Below are positions 26,477 to 37,600 of a DNA stretch of 64,000 bases, in pieces. The notes under the pieces were generated by a model, which saw nothing but the letters and a program-made list of their open reading frames with translations, ran no database searches and had not been told where the DNA came from. Within the stretch, counting starts at the first letter, position 1. Each line of letters opens with the position of its first letter. The stretch spans positions 22,360-86,359 of the forward strand of contig JBBRQV010000001.1 in assembly GCA_038225955.1 (NCBI GenBank), written 5' to 3'. Origin of the DNA: JAFDZO01 sp038225955. GTDB lineage: Bacteria; Bacteroidota; Ignavibacteria; Tepidaquicellales; Tepidaquicellaceae. A program made the translations under genes and the position numbers.

Positions 26477-27277
26477 TTGATTTTCAAAACACTAATATCA
26501 GGCGTAATAAGAGAAGCAATTGCAAAAAAAGTTTTTCTCGGCTTCTTTATACTATCCACACTTATACTACTCGGTTTCTTTATTTTTTTAAATACCGATT
26601 CCGTTACAGGCGTTGCAACAATGGCGGGAGACGATATTAATCAGTTTGTTTTAGGCTCAGAGATTTTTATACTGAATGTTTCTTACTTACTCTTAATTAC
26701 TTTTTGTTTAATCGGAGTTTCATCGATTATTCCTTCGATGCTTGAGAAAGGCAATATTGATTTGATGTTATCAAAACCTATTTCAAGGGCAAAAATAATT
26801 TTAGGTAAGTTTACAGGCGGAGTGCTTCTAATTTTTGTAAGTCTCGTTTACCTGCTCGGTGCTGTATGGTTAATGGTTTCATTTAAGTTTGGCTATTGGA
26901 ATGCATCGGTCCTCTCTTCGATATTTATACTCACTTTTTCATTTGCAGTTATTTACTCGCTCGTAATTTTCATTGGAGTGATGACGCAAAGCTCAGTGCT
27001 TTCAATTATCATAAATATATTTTTAATATTTCTTATCTGCCCGTTTCTGGCTTCAAGAGAGACAGTATTATTTCAGTTTATAACAAACAACGTTGCCCAG
27101 TTTATAATTAATTTTTTCTATTACATACTGCCAAAGCCTGGTGACCTGCAAACCATCACTACACATATTATTAATAAAGAAAATATTCCGTCCTGGCAGC
27201 CGGTGTTAACATCGGCTCTGTTTCTGATTACTTTTCTTTCTGCATCAATTTATTTCTTTAAGAAAAAAGATTATTAA
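26477..27277 (+). CDS. ABC-2 type transporter permease
   Basis: A 266-residue membrane protein with six hydrophobic helices (LGFFILSTLILLGFFIFL, VSYLLLITFCLIGVSSII, GGVLLIFVSLVYLLGAVWLMV, SIFILTFSFAVIYSLVIFIG, IIINIFLIFLICPFLA, VLTSALFLITFLSASIYFF). The motif MLEKGNIDLMLSKPISR is typical of ABC-2 permeases of the NosY/YhaP kind. The start is TTG at 26477. It pairs with the ATPase upstream, and its last base is the first base of the lipoprotein gene, implying coupled translation. Confidence 0.92.
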   Translation: MIFKTLISGVIREAIAKKVFLGFFILSTLILLGFFIFLNTDSVTGVATMAGDDINQFVLGSEIFILNVSYLLLITFCLIGVSSIIPSMLEKGNIDLMLSKPISRAKIILGKFTGGVLLIFVSLVYLLGAVWLMVSFKFGYWNASVLSSIFILTFSFAVIYSLVIFIGVMTQSSVLSIIINIFLIFLICPFLASRETVLFQFITNNVAQFIINFFYYILPKPGDLQTITTHIINKENIPSWQPVLTSALFLITFLSASIYFFKKKDY

Positions 27278-28314
27278 TGCGATATAAATTTTTATGTGCG
27301 ATATTAATATGTTTTTCTTTTTTCTTATACTCGTGCTCAAATAATGCACCTAAAATTGAGCCTCTTCCTATATCTGTAAAAAACAATTTTAATCTTTTAC
27401 AAAAAGACCCGCAGTTTGTTTTATACATCAACTTTAAATCGATGAATAAAACTTCCTTCTGGAAAGCAAATATTTCAGATTCTCTTTTAAATTCAGAAAG
27501 AACTTTTGGCAGCTTATTAAATACTTTCAAAGTTGCAACAGGAGCATCAATCTCAGAGGGACTTGACGAACTTTATTATTCGAACTCATGGATGGGTGAA
27601 AACTCTATTGTGCTTAAAGGAATTTTTGACAGGAAAAAACTGAACGACTATCTACTGAACGATTCAAATTTTTCAAAGGCGAATGCTAAAGACGGTACAC
27701 CCGTTTATATGAAAAACGATAACCGCTTGTATTTTTTCTTTAAAGATAATTTCACAATATGTGCAAGTAATTACATGACTATTATTGATGGGATGACTAC
27801 AATAAGAGATACATCCAAAACCGGACTACTGGAAAATCCGGAAATGGTTTCTGCTATAGAAAAAATTTATAATAAAGAAAGCTTGTGGATGATTTCTAAG
27901 GAACAAATGTTTATCCGGGGCATTTTTATGAATTTTCTTGAGTCGAAATTAGAAACGGGTTCAAGCAACAGCAGTAAAGAAATCGATTCAAACAAAATTA
28001 GCATTGAAAATATTTACAGCAAGATATCCTCCGTATCTTTTTCGGCTAAAATGGATAATGATTTAAACTTCTTTATTCAGACGGATTTTATTAATGGAGA
28101 GTCGTCAACATTCTTTAAAAATTTTATTACGGGTATGCTTTCGCTTTCGAAGATTGCCTCAACTGTAAAGGGAAACGAAAAATCCCCCTCAGATAAAATT
28201 CTTGAAGCAACTAAAGTGGAATCCTATGATAATACGGTAATGATAATTATGAATGTGAACAACAGTAACATCAGCGATTTCCGCAAAGGTGCAATTATAA
28301 AAAAGCCAAACTAG
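27277..28314 (+). CDS. Hypothetical lipoprotein of the ABC operon
   Basis: A 345-residue lipoprotein. The lipobox is LYSCSNN at residues 17-23, after a hydrophobic stretch (LCAILICFSFFL). The mature domain has DPQFVLYINFKSM and repeated strand/helix segments. I do not recognise the family. The 1-bp overlap with the permease suggests it is an accessory or cargo of the exporter. It is convergent with fbp, with a 4-bp gap. Confidence 0.8.
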   Translation: MRYKFLCAILICFSFFLYSCSNNAPKIEPLPISVKNNFNLLQKDPQFVLYINFKSMNKTSFWKANISDSLLNSERTFGSLLNTFKVATGASISEGLDELYYSNSWMGENSIVLKGIFDRKKLNDYLLNDSNFSKANAKDGTPVYMKNDNRLYFFFKDNFTICASNYMTIIDGMTTIRDTSKTGLLENPEMVSAIEKIYNKESLWMISKEQMFIRGIFMNFLESKLETGSSNSSKEIDSNKISIENIYSKISSVSFSAKMDNDLNFFIQTDFINGESSTFFKNFITGMLSLSKIASTVKGNEKSPSDKILEATKVESYDNTVMIIMNVNNSNISDFRKGAIIKKPN

Positions 28315-28318
28315 TTTA

Positions 28319-29344
28319 TCAATCCTTATCGTTCTCTTTCAAAAACTTTTCAGCTTGCAAAACATCTTCTTCACTTCCTATAAATAACGGTACTCTTTGA
28401 TGTAATGCATTGGGTGTTATTTCCAAAATTCTTTCTTTGCCTGTTGATGCCCTGCCGCCTGCCTGCTCCACAATAAATGCCAATGGATTTGCCTCGTACA
28501 TCAATCTCAGCTTACCATTTTTATTTTTCTTATCTGCAGGATAAATAAATATACCGCCATACAATAAATTCCTATGAAAGTCCGCAACAAGCGAACCTAC
28601 ATAACGCGATGAGTAAGGTCTGCTTGTATCTTTATCATCTTCTTTCAGATAATTTATATACGTCTGCATTCCTTTCGACCATCTGCAATAATTACCTTCG
28701 TTCGTAGAGTATGTTTTCGATTTTTTTGGAATCTGCATATTTTCATAGCTCAGTAAAAATTCACCTACAGTTGGGTCCAACGTAAATCCATGCACACCCT
28801 TTCCAGCTGTATAAACTAAAAATGTGCTTGAGCCATAAACAACATACCCTGCAGCAACCTGCTCTACACCTTTTTGCAAACAATCAGCTTCTGTACCTGG
28901 ACCTGCTTCCGAGATTCTCTTATAAATAGAAAAAATTGTACCGATAGAAATATTTGCTTCAATATTCGAAGAGCCGTCTAAGGGATCGAAATGGCAAATA
29001 TATTTATTGCTGATGGAATTATTTAAAATATATTTATCCTCGAGTGGAATAAACTCCTCTTCTTCCTCCGAGCATACTGCGCAGATGTGTCCGCCTGCTT
29101 TCATTGTATTAGTAAGAATATCGTTTGCATACACATCAAGTTTTTTAACGGCTTCTCCCTGCACATTTTCATCGCCTGTGAATCCGAGTATGTCAATCAA
29201 TCCTGCTCTGTTAACCTCCAGCGAAATTACTTTGCATGCAAGCGCAATATCAGCAAGCAAATCGGAAAGCTGCCCTGTAGCTCCGGGAATACTTCTTTCC
29301 TGGTCAATTATATGTCTGTAAAAAGTTTGAAACTTGTTAATCAT
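28319..29344 (-). CDS. fbp: Fructose-1,6-bisphosphatase, class I
   Basis: A 341-residue gluconeogenic enzyme. The metal- and substrate-binding signature FDPLDGSSNIEANISIG is at about residue 117. Others are CSEEEEEF upstream, YSTNEGNYCRW, SRYVGSLVADFHRNLLYGGI and the C-terminal LMYEANPLAFIVEQAGG. Full length for the class. It removes the 1-phosphate of fructose-1,6-bisphosphate. It lies 18 bp downstream of gmhA in a minus-strand run with radA. Confidence 0.96.
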   Translation of the reverse strand: MINKFQTFYRHIIDQERSIPGATGQLSDLLADIALACKVISLEVNRAGLIDILGFTGDENVQGEAVKKLDVYANDILTNTMKAGGHICAVCSEEEEEFIPLEDKYILNNSISNKYICHFDPLDGSSNIEANISIGTIFSIYKRISEAGPGTEADCLQKGVEQVAAGYVVYGSSTFLVYTAGKGVHGFTLDPTVGEFLLSYENMQIPKKSKTYSTNEGNYCRWSKGMQTYINYLKEDDKDTSRPYSSRYVGSLVADFHRNLLYGGIFIYPADKKNKNGKLRLMYEANPLAFIVEQAGGRASTGKERILEITPNALHQRVPLFIGSEEDVLQAEKFLKENDKD

Positions 29345-29362
29345 TTTGAGAGAGGTATTGTT

Positions 29363-29938
29363 TTAATTATTTTTTAAATTTCTTTCAATGTAGTCAATCA
29401 AAGTATGAATTACTTTTATGTGAATCTCCTGCACTCTATCGGAGTATTTTGAATGGGGTGCACGAATTTCTACATCACAAACACTTGCCATTTTACCACC
29501 GTCTTTCCCCGTAAGTCCCACGACTTTCATTCCTTTTTCCTTTGCAGCATCAATAGCATTTAAAATATTTTTTGAGTTGCCGCTTGTACTTATCGCAAGC
29601 AATACATCTTCTTCTCTTCCAATTCCTTCAACATATCTTGAAAATATTTTCTCGTAACCGTAATCGTTGCTGACGCACGTAATGTGAGATGCGTCTGAAA
29701 TGGAAACTGCTCCTATAGCTCTTCTATCATCGCGGAATCTCCCCGTCAGCTCTTCAGCAAAGTGCATAGCATCACACATTGAACCACCATTACCACAGGA
29801 AATAATTTTTCCGCCGTTATTTAAAGATTCAATAAATACATCACCAGCATTTTTAATTTTTTCAAAATTAGCATCATCTGAAATAAATTTTTCCAGAACA
29901 CTCTGTGCTTCAATAAAATTTTCTTTTATGTTATTCAT
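29363..29938 (-). CDS. gmhA: Sedoheptulose-7-phosphate isomerase
   Basis: A 191-residue SIS-domain isomerase that converts sedoheptulose-7-phosphate to D-glycero-manno-heptose-7-phosphate, the first step to the heptose of lipopolysaccharide. The motifs are GGKIISCGNGGSMCDAMHFA, then ELTGRFRDDRRAIGA, then LLAISTSGNSKNIL, plus the catalytic Glu/His region RVQEIHIKVIHTLID. Length and motifs match GmhA. It sits between radA and fbp. Confidence 0.94.
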   Translation of the reverse strand: MNNIKENFIEAQSVLEKFISDDANFEKIKNAGDVFIESLNNGGKIISCGNGGSMCDAMHFAEELTGRFRDDRRAIGAVSISDASHITCVSNDYGYEKIFSRYVEGIGREEDVLLAISTSGNSKNILNAIDAAKEKGMKVVGLTGKDGGKMASVCDVEIRAPHSKYSDRVQEIHIKVIHTLIDYIERNLKNN

Positions 29939-29992
29939 GTATCTTTGTCATTTAACTTTTAGTTTTTCTTAAATCACTTTACGTACAATTTA

Positions 29993-31354
29993 TCAAAATA
30001 ATTTATCCAGCGCATCTTTAATTTTTTCCACACCTATAATCTCAAAATTCTTGTTAGACCTGTATTCTTTTAAATTACTTTTCGGAACTATGATTCTTTT
30101 AAAGCCAAGCTTTGCAGCTTCATTAATTCTTTTATCTAGATAAGAAATTGTTCGCACTTCACCTGATAAACCAATTTCTCCCAGGATAACTGTCTCCGAA
30201 TCCAACGGAATATCTTTATAGCTCGAGCAGATGCTCATTGCAACTGCTAAGTCAATTGCTGTCTCATCTATCTTTACTCCGCCCGCTATATTTAAAAATA
30301 CATCCGCTTTATTCAGATGAAAACCAAGTTTTTTTTCAAGTACAGCAAGCATAATGCTTAATCGCTTATAATCAAATCCCATCGAAGTCCTCTGCGGAAT
30401 TCCGTAACTTGTTGCAGAAACTAATGCCTGCACTTCAATTAAAATCGGGCGGGTTCCCTCTATTGCAGATGATATACTGCAGCCGGAAGCGCCATAATTT
30501 CTTTGTGATAGAAAAACTTCACTGGGATTTTTCACTTCGTTCAATCCCATTTCCGTCATTTCAAATATACCGATTTCATTGGTGGAACCGAAACGATTTT
30601 TTATTCCGCGCAAAATTCTGTAAGCATGGGTGCGTTCACCTTCAAACTGAAGCACTACATCTACCATGTGTTCAAGGATTTTAGGTCCGGCAATCATGCC
30701 GTCTTTGGTAATGTGCCCGACTACAAATATAGGGATGTTTTTCGTTTTTGCAATATTAATCAGAAGGGCTGTTGATTCGCGAAGCTGCGAGACAGTGCCC
30801 GGAGCGCTTTCAATATCGTTACGATGGACGGTTTGAATCGAATCAATCACAATCAGTTCGGGCTGTTCGCTTTCAATTACTGCCTGAATTATTTCAAGAT
30901 TTGTTTCGGACAGAATATAAAAGTTTTCGAGATGGTAGTTTAATCTGTCGCTTCGCATTTTAATCTGAAGCGCTGACTCTTCACCGCTGACATATAAAAA
31001 CTTTTTATCTTTTATCTTATCGGCAATCTGAAGCATAAGAGTTGACTTACCGATACCGGGATCTCCTCCTATAAGAATAACTGAGCCGCCGACTATTCCG
31101 CCGCCTAAAACTCTATCAAGCTCTTCAATGCCTGTTTGAATTCTGTTTTCACCAAACGTTTCAATTTCTGTTATTAATTTTATATTTGCGCTCTGGCTTT
31201 TCAGTCCGACTTTGCGCGCAAGCTTTTCAGTATGTGTATCAATTATTTCTTCGACAAGCGTATTCCATAATCCGCACTCAGGGCATTTACCGCTCCAGCG
31301 AGGACTTGCATAGCCGCAGTTTTGACAGACGTATTTACTTTTTAATTTTGACAG
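29993..31354 (-). CDS. radA: DNA repair protein RadA (Sms), probable CTG start
   Basis: A RadA branch-migration helicase of 453 residues when read from CTG at 31354-31352. The N-terminus reads SKLKSKYVCQNCGY with a four-cysteine zinc finger (CQNC, CPEC). Walker A GDPGIGKST follows, then LYVSGEES, LIVIDSIQTV, the RadA KNRFGSTNEIG motif and a C-terminal Lon-protease-like domain (TAIDLAVAMSICSSY). Between the upstream stop (31378-31376) and Walker A there is no ATG, GTG or TTG; the first ATG (31036) lies after Walker A and would remove the zinc finger and ATP site. The CTG is 17 bp after the kinase stop, at exactly the position where RadA proteins begin. A base error in the assembly is the alternative. 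Confidence 0.92.
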   Translation of the reverse strand: MSKLKSKYVCQNCGYASPRWSGKCPECGLWNTLVEEIIDTHTEKLARKVGLKSQSANIKLITEIETFGENRIQTGIEELDRVLGGGIVGGSVILIGGDPGIGKSTLMLQIADKIKDKKFLYVSGEESALQIKMRSDRLNYHLENFYILSETNLEIIQAVIESEQPELIVIDSIQTVHRNDIESAPGTVSQLRESTALLINIAKTKNIPIFVVGHITKDGMIAGPKILEHMVDVVLQFEGERTHAYRILRGIKNRFGSTNEIGIFEMTEMGLNEVKNPSEVFLSQRNYGASGCSISSAIEGTRPILIEVQALVSATSYGIPQRTSMGFDYKRLSIMLAVLEKKLGFHLNKADVFLNIAGGVKIDETAIDLAVAMSICSSYKDIPLDSETVILGEIGLSGEVRTISYLDKRINEAAKLGFKRIIVPKSNLKEYRSNKNFEIIGVEKIKDALDKLF

Positions 31355-31371
31355 GGGATGAAATGTTATTA

Positions 31372-34300
31372 TTAACTATTAATTGTGAGTAATTCTTCTT
31401 TAGTGCTTTCAAAAGTTCTTTCAAGCTCTTTTATTAAATACATTAAACCCGGAGTATCCGTTTCTTTTATTTTCATTTCAATTTGTCTGCAAAGGTCTGC
31501 AATATCTCGTGCACCTAAATTTAAACTTGAACCTTTAAGACTATGAGTATCAAGATTTACTTTATTAAAATTACTTTTCGCGCAGTTATCTTTTATGCTT
31601 AGAATTAAATCTTCCGATTGGTCAATATAAAGTTTCACCATCTCATCTAAAAACGCCTGGTCACCGATTTCCTTTAATCCATTTACAACATCCATATCAA
31701 GGAAAGTCTTGCTGAATCTCATCTTACGCATTTCTCTCTCGGCACGGATTTCTTTTCCCCATTTGATAAGCGCCTTCTGCACTTCTTCAATAAGAATCGG
31801 TTTTCCAATATAGTCGTTCATTCCTGCTTCCAGACAAATTTCCCTATCACCCTGCATAACATTTGCAGTCATTGCAATTATTTTCGGGCGTAGTTCAAGC
31901 TTTCTGTTTTTCAAAATATGCCTGGTTGCCTCAAGTCCGTCCATCTCCGGCATTTGAATATCCATAAATACGATTTCATAATGCTGCCGGTTCAACGCTT
32001 CAAGTACTTCAAGACCGTTACTTGCTACATCGGAAGAGTACCCCATTTGCTGAAGTAATCTTACAGCGAGTTTCTGATTTATTAAATTATCCTCCGCCAC
32101 TAAAATTTTCAATGGAAGCTTTTCAGCAAGTTTTTTATCGAGCTTATTTTCAGTATGCTCCCTGCCAAATGATATTGCCGAGTTAGTTAAAACTTTTACA
32201 AGAACATTAAATAGCTCATTTTTTTTAATTGGTTTGGAAATATACTCTGCAAAAATATTGTCTGCCGGCTCTTTATACTCGCGTAAGTTTCCTACCGAAG
32301 TCAGCATAATCATAGGGAGACTTTCACGGGATTTTATTTCTTTTATTTTTTTTCCAAGCTCAAGTCCATCCATATCGGGCATAAGCATATCAAGAATTGC
32401 AAGATCAAATATCTTGTCTGTCTTTAGCACTTCAAGGACTTCTGTTCCCGTTTCATATGCTTCAGATACCATTCCCCATGATTTCGCCTGCTGGCTAAGA
32501 ATATTTCTATTGGTTTTATTATCATCAACAATTAATATTCTTTTGTTTTTTATTTCGGGAATGTGTCCGCTTTGGTACAGCTTTGTTATCTGCTGCTTAG
32601 AGGCTTTCACATCAATTTCAAAATGAAAAGTTGAGCCTTTGCCAAACTCACTCTCTACCCATATTCTTCCGTTCATCAATTCAACAAGTTTCGTACTGAT
32701 TGCTAAACCTAATCCTGTTCCGCCGTATCTTCGTGTAGTAGATGAATCTGCCTGTGAAAACGCTTCAAAAATTTTCTTTTTCTTCTCATCATGAATTCCT
32801 ATACCGGTATCTTTTACAGAGAACGCAAGTGTTAAATTATCGCCTTCTCGTTTTTTCATATCAACTGAAGTAAAAACTTCGCCGAAATCCGTAAACTTAA
32901 TTGCATTTGAAACTAAGTTACCGAGTATCTGTCTGAGCCTTGTAATATCGCCAACGATGATGTGCGGAATTTGTGAATCAATCTGATAAAGCAGGTCAAG
33001 TCTCTTTGCTAATGCGCGCGGTCCCATTAAATCGTAAACATCTTCAACGCATGCGCTAAGTTCAAACGGCTGCTCTTCAAGTGTTAACCGCTCTGATTCT
33101 ATTTTTGAGAAATCAAGAATATCATTTATGATTGTAAGGAGATGGTCGCCGCTAAGTCTTATTGTATCGGCAAATTCTCTTTGCTCTTCAGTCAGTTCGG
33201 TTTCCATAAGTAAGCCTGACATACCAATAACTGCATTCATCGGAGTACGTATTTCGTGACTCATCGTTGCTAAAAATTCCGCCTTTGTCTTCAAAGCATT
33301 TTCGGCTTCTTTTCTTGCGTTGATAATCTCTTCTTCGTTCTTCTTTCGCTCTGAAATATCCGTCAATGTGCCAAGAAATCTTACGGCAACACCTTTTTCA
33401 TTTCTGAAACATTTGCCTTTGGATTCTACCCAAATCCACTCACTGTTTTTATGTTTTATCCTATGTAAATTTACAAATACATCCGTCTTTCCCTCGATAT
33501 GGTCTTGCAAATCTTTATAGAGTTTTTCCCTTTCATCAGGGTGAACAGAATCAAACCAAAATTTTCGAAATTCTTGAATTTCACTCTTATCGTATCCTGT
33601 TATTTCCAGAAATGCTTTCGATAAAAAAATATCATCTATCGTTAAATCCCAGTCCCATATACCATCCTTAATTGCTGTTATGGCTAAATTATATCTCTCC
33701 TGATTTTTCTTAAACTCCTCTTCTTTTTTTCTTATTTCGGTAACATCAATACACAATTGATTTATACACTGCAACTCTCCATTATTGTTATATTCAGCAT
33801 AGAGAAAAGTATCGAGCCAGACAATCTGATTTACTTTATTTATTATTCTATAATCTACACGCAAGTTAGTTTTAAAATTATCAATCTTCCATTTTTTATA
33901 TTCTTCAATTACCTTCTCTGCATCATCAGGATGAATAATATGGCGAAGTTCATCTGGAGTGAGGCTATCAAAATCTTCCATTTCATAACCTGTCTGTCTT
34001 ACAAATTCCCTGTTTACAAATTCGTATTTATTAGTTTCTATATTGAATCGCGTTACCGCTATTGGCTGGTTATCAGCGAGATTGCGATACTTATCTTCGC
34101 TCTTTTTTAATGCTTCGGCAAATACTTTATGCTCTGTAATATCTTCGTATGTGATTACAATACCATTGTTGATTTTTCCTGCTCTCATTCTGAACCATTT
34201 GGATATTCCATCATGATCATAAAAATGCTCGAGATCCAGAGGCACACCTGTCTCAGCTACTTTAACAAATTTATCAAACAACCCATCGGTTTTGCATCCG

Positions 34301-34521
34301 GGATACTCCTCTGCTAGGCGTTTGCCAATCAAATATTCTTTGGTTCTCCCTGACATTTGCTCTGTAGCAGAGTTTACTATCACCTTTTCAAAATCAATTA
34401 TCTCACCCTTTTTATCGAGAACGGATTTATACACACCAATGGCGATGGAAAGGCTCTCTAAAACTGCAGGTAATACAGAATTAGCATCTATTGTTTCGAT
34501 ATTATTGGAATTTTTGGACAT
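31372..34521 (-). CDS. Hybrid sensor histidine kinase (PAS-PAS-PAS-HisKA-HATPase-REC-REC-Hpt)
   Basis: A 1049-residue cytoplasmic-looking hybrid kinase; no membrane helix is evident. Three PAS domains lie at about 15-130, 140-265 and 275-395. HisKA has the phospho-acceptor His in TMSHEIRTPMN (about 425). The ATPase has LVSNAIKFTD and DTGIGIHDE plus GGTGLGLAIS. Two receiver domains have their Asp in LAILDMLMPDMDG (about 710) and IVFMDIQMPEMDG (about 852). A C-terminal Hpt domain has its His in DTHSLKGSS (about 990). This BarA/ArcB-like layout relays phosphate to a separate regulator, which is not adjacent. The signal is unknown; PAS suggests redox or a small molecule. It precedes radA by 17 bp. 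Confidence 0.94.
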   Translation of the reverse strand: MSKNSNNIETIDANSVLPAVLESLSIAIGVYKSVLDKKGEIIDFEKVIVNSATEQMSGRTKEYLIGKRLAEEYPGCKTDGLFDKFVKVAETGVPLDLEHFYDHDGISKWFRMRAGKINNGIVITYEDITEHKVFAEALKKSEDKYRNLADNQPIAVTRFNIETNKYEFVNREFVRQTGYEMEDFDSLTPDELRHIIHPDDAEKVIEEYKKWKIDNFKTNLRVDYRIINKVNQIVWLDTFLYAEYNNNGELQCINQLCIDVTEIRKKEEEFKKNQERYNLAITAIKDGIWDWDLTIDDIFLSKAFLEITGYDKSEIQEFRKFWFDSVHPDEREKLYKDLQDHIEGKTDVFVNLHRIKHKNSEWIWVESKGKCFRNEKGVAVRFLGTLTDISERKKNEEEIINARKEAENALKTKAEFLATMSHEIRTPMNAVIGMSGLLMETELTEEQREFADTIRLSGDHLLTIINDILDFSKIESERLTLEEQPFELSACVEDVYDLMGPRALAKRLDLLYQIDSQIPHIIVGDITRLRQILGNLVSNAIKFTDFGEVFTSVDMKKREGDNLTLAFSVKDTGIGIHDEKKKKIFEAFSQADSSTTRRYGGTGLGLAISTKLVELMNGRIWVESEFGKGSTFHFEIDVKASKQQITKLYQSGHIPEIKNKRILIVDDNKTNRNILSQQAKSWGMVSEAYETGTEVLEVLKTDKIFDLAILDMLMPDMDGLELGKKIKEIKSRESLPMIMLTSVGNLREYKEPADNIFAEYISKPIKKNELFNVLVKVLTNSAISFGREHTENKLDKKLAEKLPLKILVAEDNLINQKLAVRLLQQMGYSSDVASNGLEVLEALNRQHYEIVFMDIQMPEMDGLEATRHILKNRKLELRPKIIAMTANVMQGDREICLEAGMNDYIGKPILIEEVQKALIKWGKEIRAEREMRKMRFSKTFLDMDVVNGLKEIGDQAFLDEMVKLYIDQSEDLILSIKDNCAKSNFNKVNLDTHSLKGSSLNLGARDIADLCRQIEMKIKETDTPGLMYLIKELERTFESTKEELLTINS

Positions 34522-34613
34522 ATATAGTTTTTGTAATACAGGAAAAGGCAGACTAATCCACCGATATATCCAGGGGGAGATATAAACTCGTTATTCAATA
34601 AATTATGTAAATA

Positions 34614-37600
34614 TTATTTTATAAAACATTCATAATAAATTCTATTTAATTTTTCCATAGGAGAGTTCATTTCCAAACGCTCTTCCAAGTTGGAAAAATC
34701 AATTTCATCCAGATTCTGCTCCTGGCATTCGCAGGAATAAACATACTTTTCCTTGCCTGTTACAGGGTCGATATTTCTCTGCAAGCACTGCGCGCAAACA
34801 TCTTTCATCATACATTGCATAGGAGAATTAATACTTGCGATTGCATCGTGCCCGTTAAGATACTCTTTTAGAAAAGTCCTTCGCGCATCACGTAGAGCCT
34901 TCATCATTTCAGGACTCCCGGCAGTGATAATCTTATTAATGTTTGTTAAATTCGTATTATTACTTACGTAGTTTTTTATTCCATCAATGATATTTCCTTT
35001 GAAGAAGGAATCACTCTCCCTGCCCGGATTTATATCACCTACTTCAGAGCACCAGATAACTTTATCGCTCGAGCTCTCTATAATATCTCTATCAAAAACA
35101 TCTTCATTATTTCTATAGCCGGCAAAGTAAAGAACATTATTGTTCTGCTCTTTTAATGCTTTTGCTATCGAGAGAAGAACTGCATTGCCTGAACCGCCGC
35201 CTGCTATTAATACGTTTTGATTTTCGGGAATGTTCGACGGAGTTCCTGTCGGTCCCATTAAAAACACTTTCGCGCCTTGTTTTAAATTTCCAATCATAGA
35301 AGTAGATACACCTTCCTCAATCACTACAAATTTTACTAAGCCTTTTTCTACATCAACACTTGTCGCTGCAAGAGCAACGCCTTCAAATGCTGTTGAAATA
35401 CCATTCTTTTTTTCAGAGAGGACTTCGTAATTTTGTAATTTAAAGAACTGCCCGGCCTTGAATCTCTCCGCTCCGGATTTATTTTTAATCACAAGCTCAA
35501 TCGTTCTGTCGTTTAGTCTTTTAACAGAGTGAACCGCAGATAAAAATGCCGCGTTGGTAATTTCAAAAAATTCATTTGATAAACTATACTTTCCTTCTTC
35601 ATTGGATAACAACTCTATTACATCTCTCGCGCCTTTTTTTGCCGATGCCATTGCCTTTACTACACTGCCGACGTACTTCGGATGATTATCTCCATAGAAG
35701 GAAATATATTTTCCGTTCTTATTATACGATGTAAAAAATGCATCATCTTTTTTCGTTGCGGGCTCAAGTTCAAAATTCCCTGCTTCATTTTTGTTCAAAC
35801 TAAACGATTTAAAATACTGCTTCCACTCATCAAGTTCGAATGTATCGGGATATTCTTTTTCATAGATGGAATTTGGTGATGTCCCTGCCGCTACCTGTAC
35901 AGTTCTTGCCGGGAGCTCAATAAACTCACCGCTGTTTTTATGTTTTACTTTTCCGTTCTCGTCAGTTTCAACTGTCTGCTTTTCAAAAACTACTTTCTCA
36001 GCTCTGCCGTATTTATCTTTTATAATTTCTACAGGAGATAAATTCTCTATGAAATAAACTCCCTGCTCTAATGCTTCTTTTATTTCTTCATGGTTGCCTC
36101 TGTACGCTGGGGAGTCCTGCATTCTTTTTCTGTAAACTAATGAAACTCCGCCGAACTTCCTTATTAAATTTATGTAATTTGTTTTCCTGTCCTCAAGCTT
36201 TGCAAGCTCTTCTTCACTTCTTACTTCTCTTCCATGCTCGATGAAGGTTTTTATTATATCTTTGTCCTCTTCCTTAAACTCACTCCAGAAATATTCTTCG
36301 CCTTTCAGCACTGAAATTTTTTCATATCTATCTAATACTCTTTTCACCTGCACAGTATAATACGCCGCTGTTTCAGCTGTAGTATCTATTGCTGTCAATC
36401 CCCCGCCGATAATTACTGCAGGCAGTTGAATCATTGTGCTTGTTAAGTTATCATCCTTGCTTGCTCCTGTAAGCTGAAGCGACATTAAGTAATCCGTAGA
36501 TTTCCTCACACCTTTTGCAAGATTATTTTTCATGTTTACGATTGTCGGAGTGCCTGCACCTGCAGCGAGTCCTATATGGTCAAAGCCCATTGCCCATGCA
36601 TCATCAATTGTAAGCGAGCTTCCTAGTCTCACGCCGTCATATAATCTGAAATTATTTCTGCGCGCAAGATTTACATAAATCATTGAAAGAAAATTTTTAT
36701 CCCAACGGACAGTAATGCCATACTCAGTTACGCCGCCAAAACCCTGCAGAATTCTTTTATCAAGTTCCTGCTGAATTTCAGTTGCAAAATCTTTTACTGC
36801 CTTCGGCTCAGTCCGTTCATTGGTCAACGGATTTATACCCGTGTACTCACCGAAAAGCGGCTCTATTTTTAATCCGTCAATTGCACTAATTCCGTAGCCC
36901 GCATTCAATAAATGATGCGAAAGCGTATAACCTGCCGGACCCATACCCACAACTAAAACATTTTTGCCGTTATAATCTAACGCATAGGGGCGTTTAATAT
37001 TTATGGGATTCCAACGTGTAAGCAGCGTATATATTTCAAAACCATAAGGAAGATTTACAACGTCTCTGAGGGTATTCGTCTCTGTTTGAGGAATATTAAC
37101 GGGTTCCTGTTTTTGGTAAATACAGCCCTTCATGCAGTCATTGCAAATTCTATGCCCCGTTCCCGGACACATAGGATTATCAATAGCAATTATAGCTAAT
37201 GCAGAAAGCGGGAATCCACTTTTTCTCAATAAATGAAACTCAGAAATCTTTTCGTCTAAAGGACAGCCGGTAAGTTCTATTCCTAATGCATTGGATTTCA
37301 ACACTCCAAATCTGTCCTTTAATCCTTTTGAGCATGAATCTTTATCTCTATCGTGACAATACATACAGTAATCGACCTGATTTAAAATCTGCCGCTCAGT
37401 CATAGGGTGGTCGTGCAGTTCAAATCCATTCCTTTGAAGAAAATGTTCTTCAGCTCCTTCAAATTTTTCAGGGAAATCCGGTTCCGGAATTTCAACGTGA
37501 ACGAGATGTTCAAAATCTAATTTCTCAGGCTCGAAGTATGATACCCATTTTGCAGCGGATTTATCATAGCTTCGTTTGGCGAAAACCCATTCCATAACTT

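Noticed and set aside
29993..31036. A shorter RadA starting at the ATG at 31036
   Set aside because: It would begin after the Walker A motif; the zinc finger and ATP site are encoded in frame upstream.
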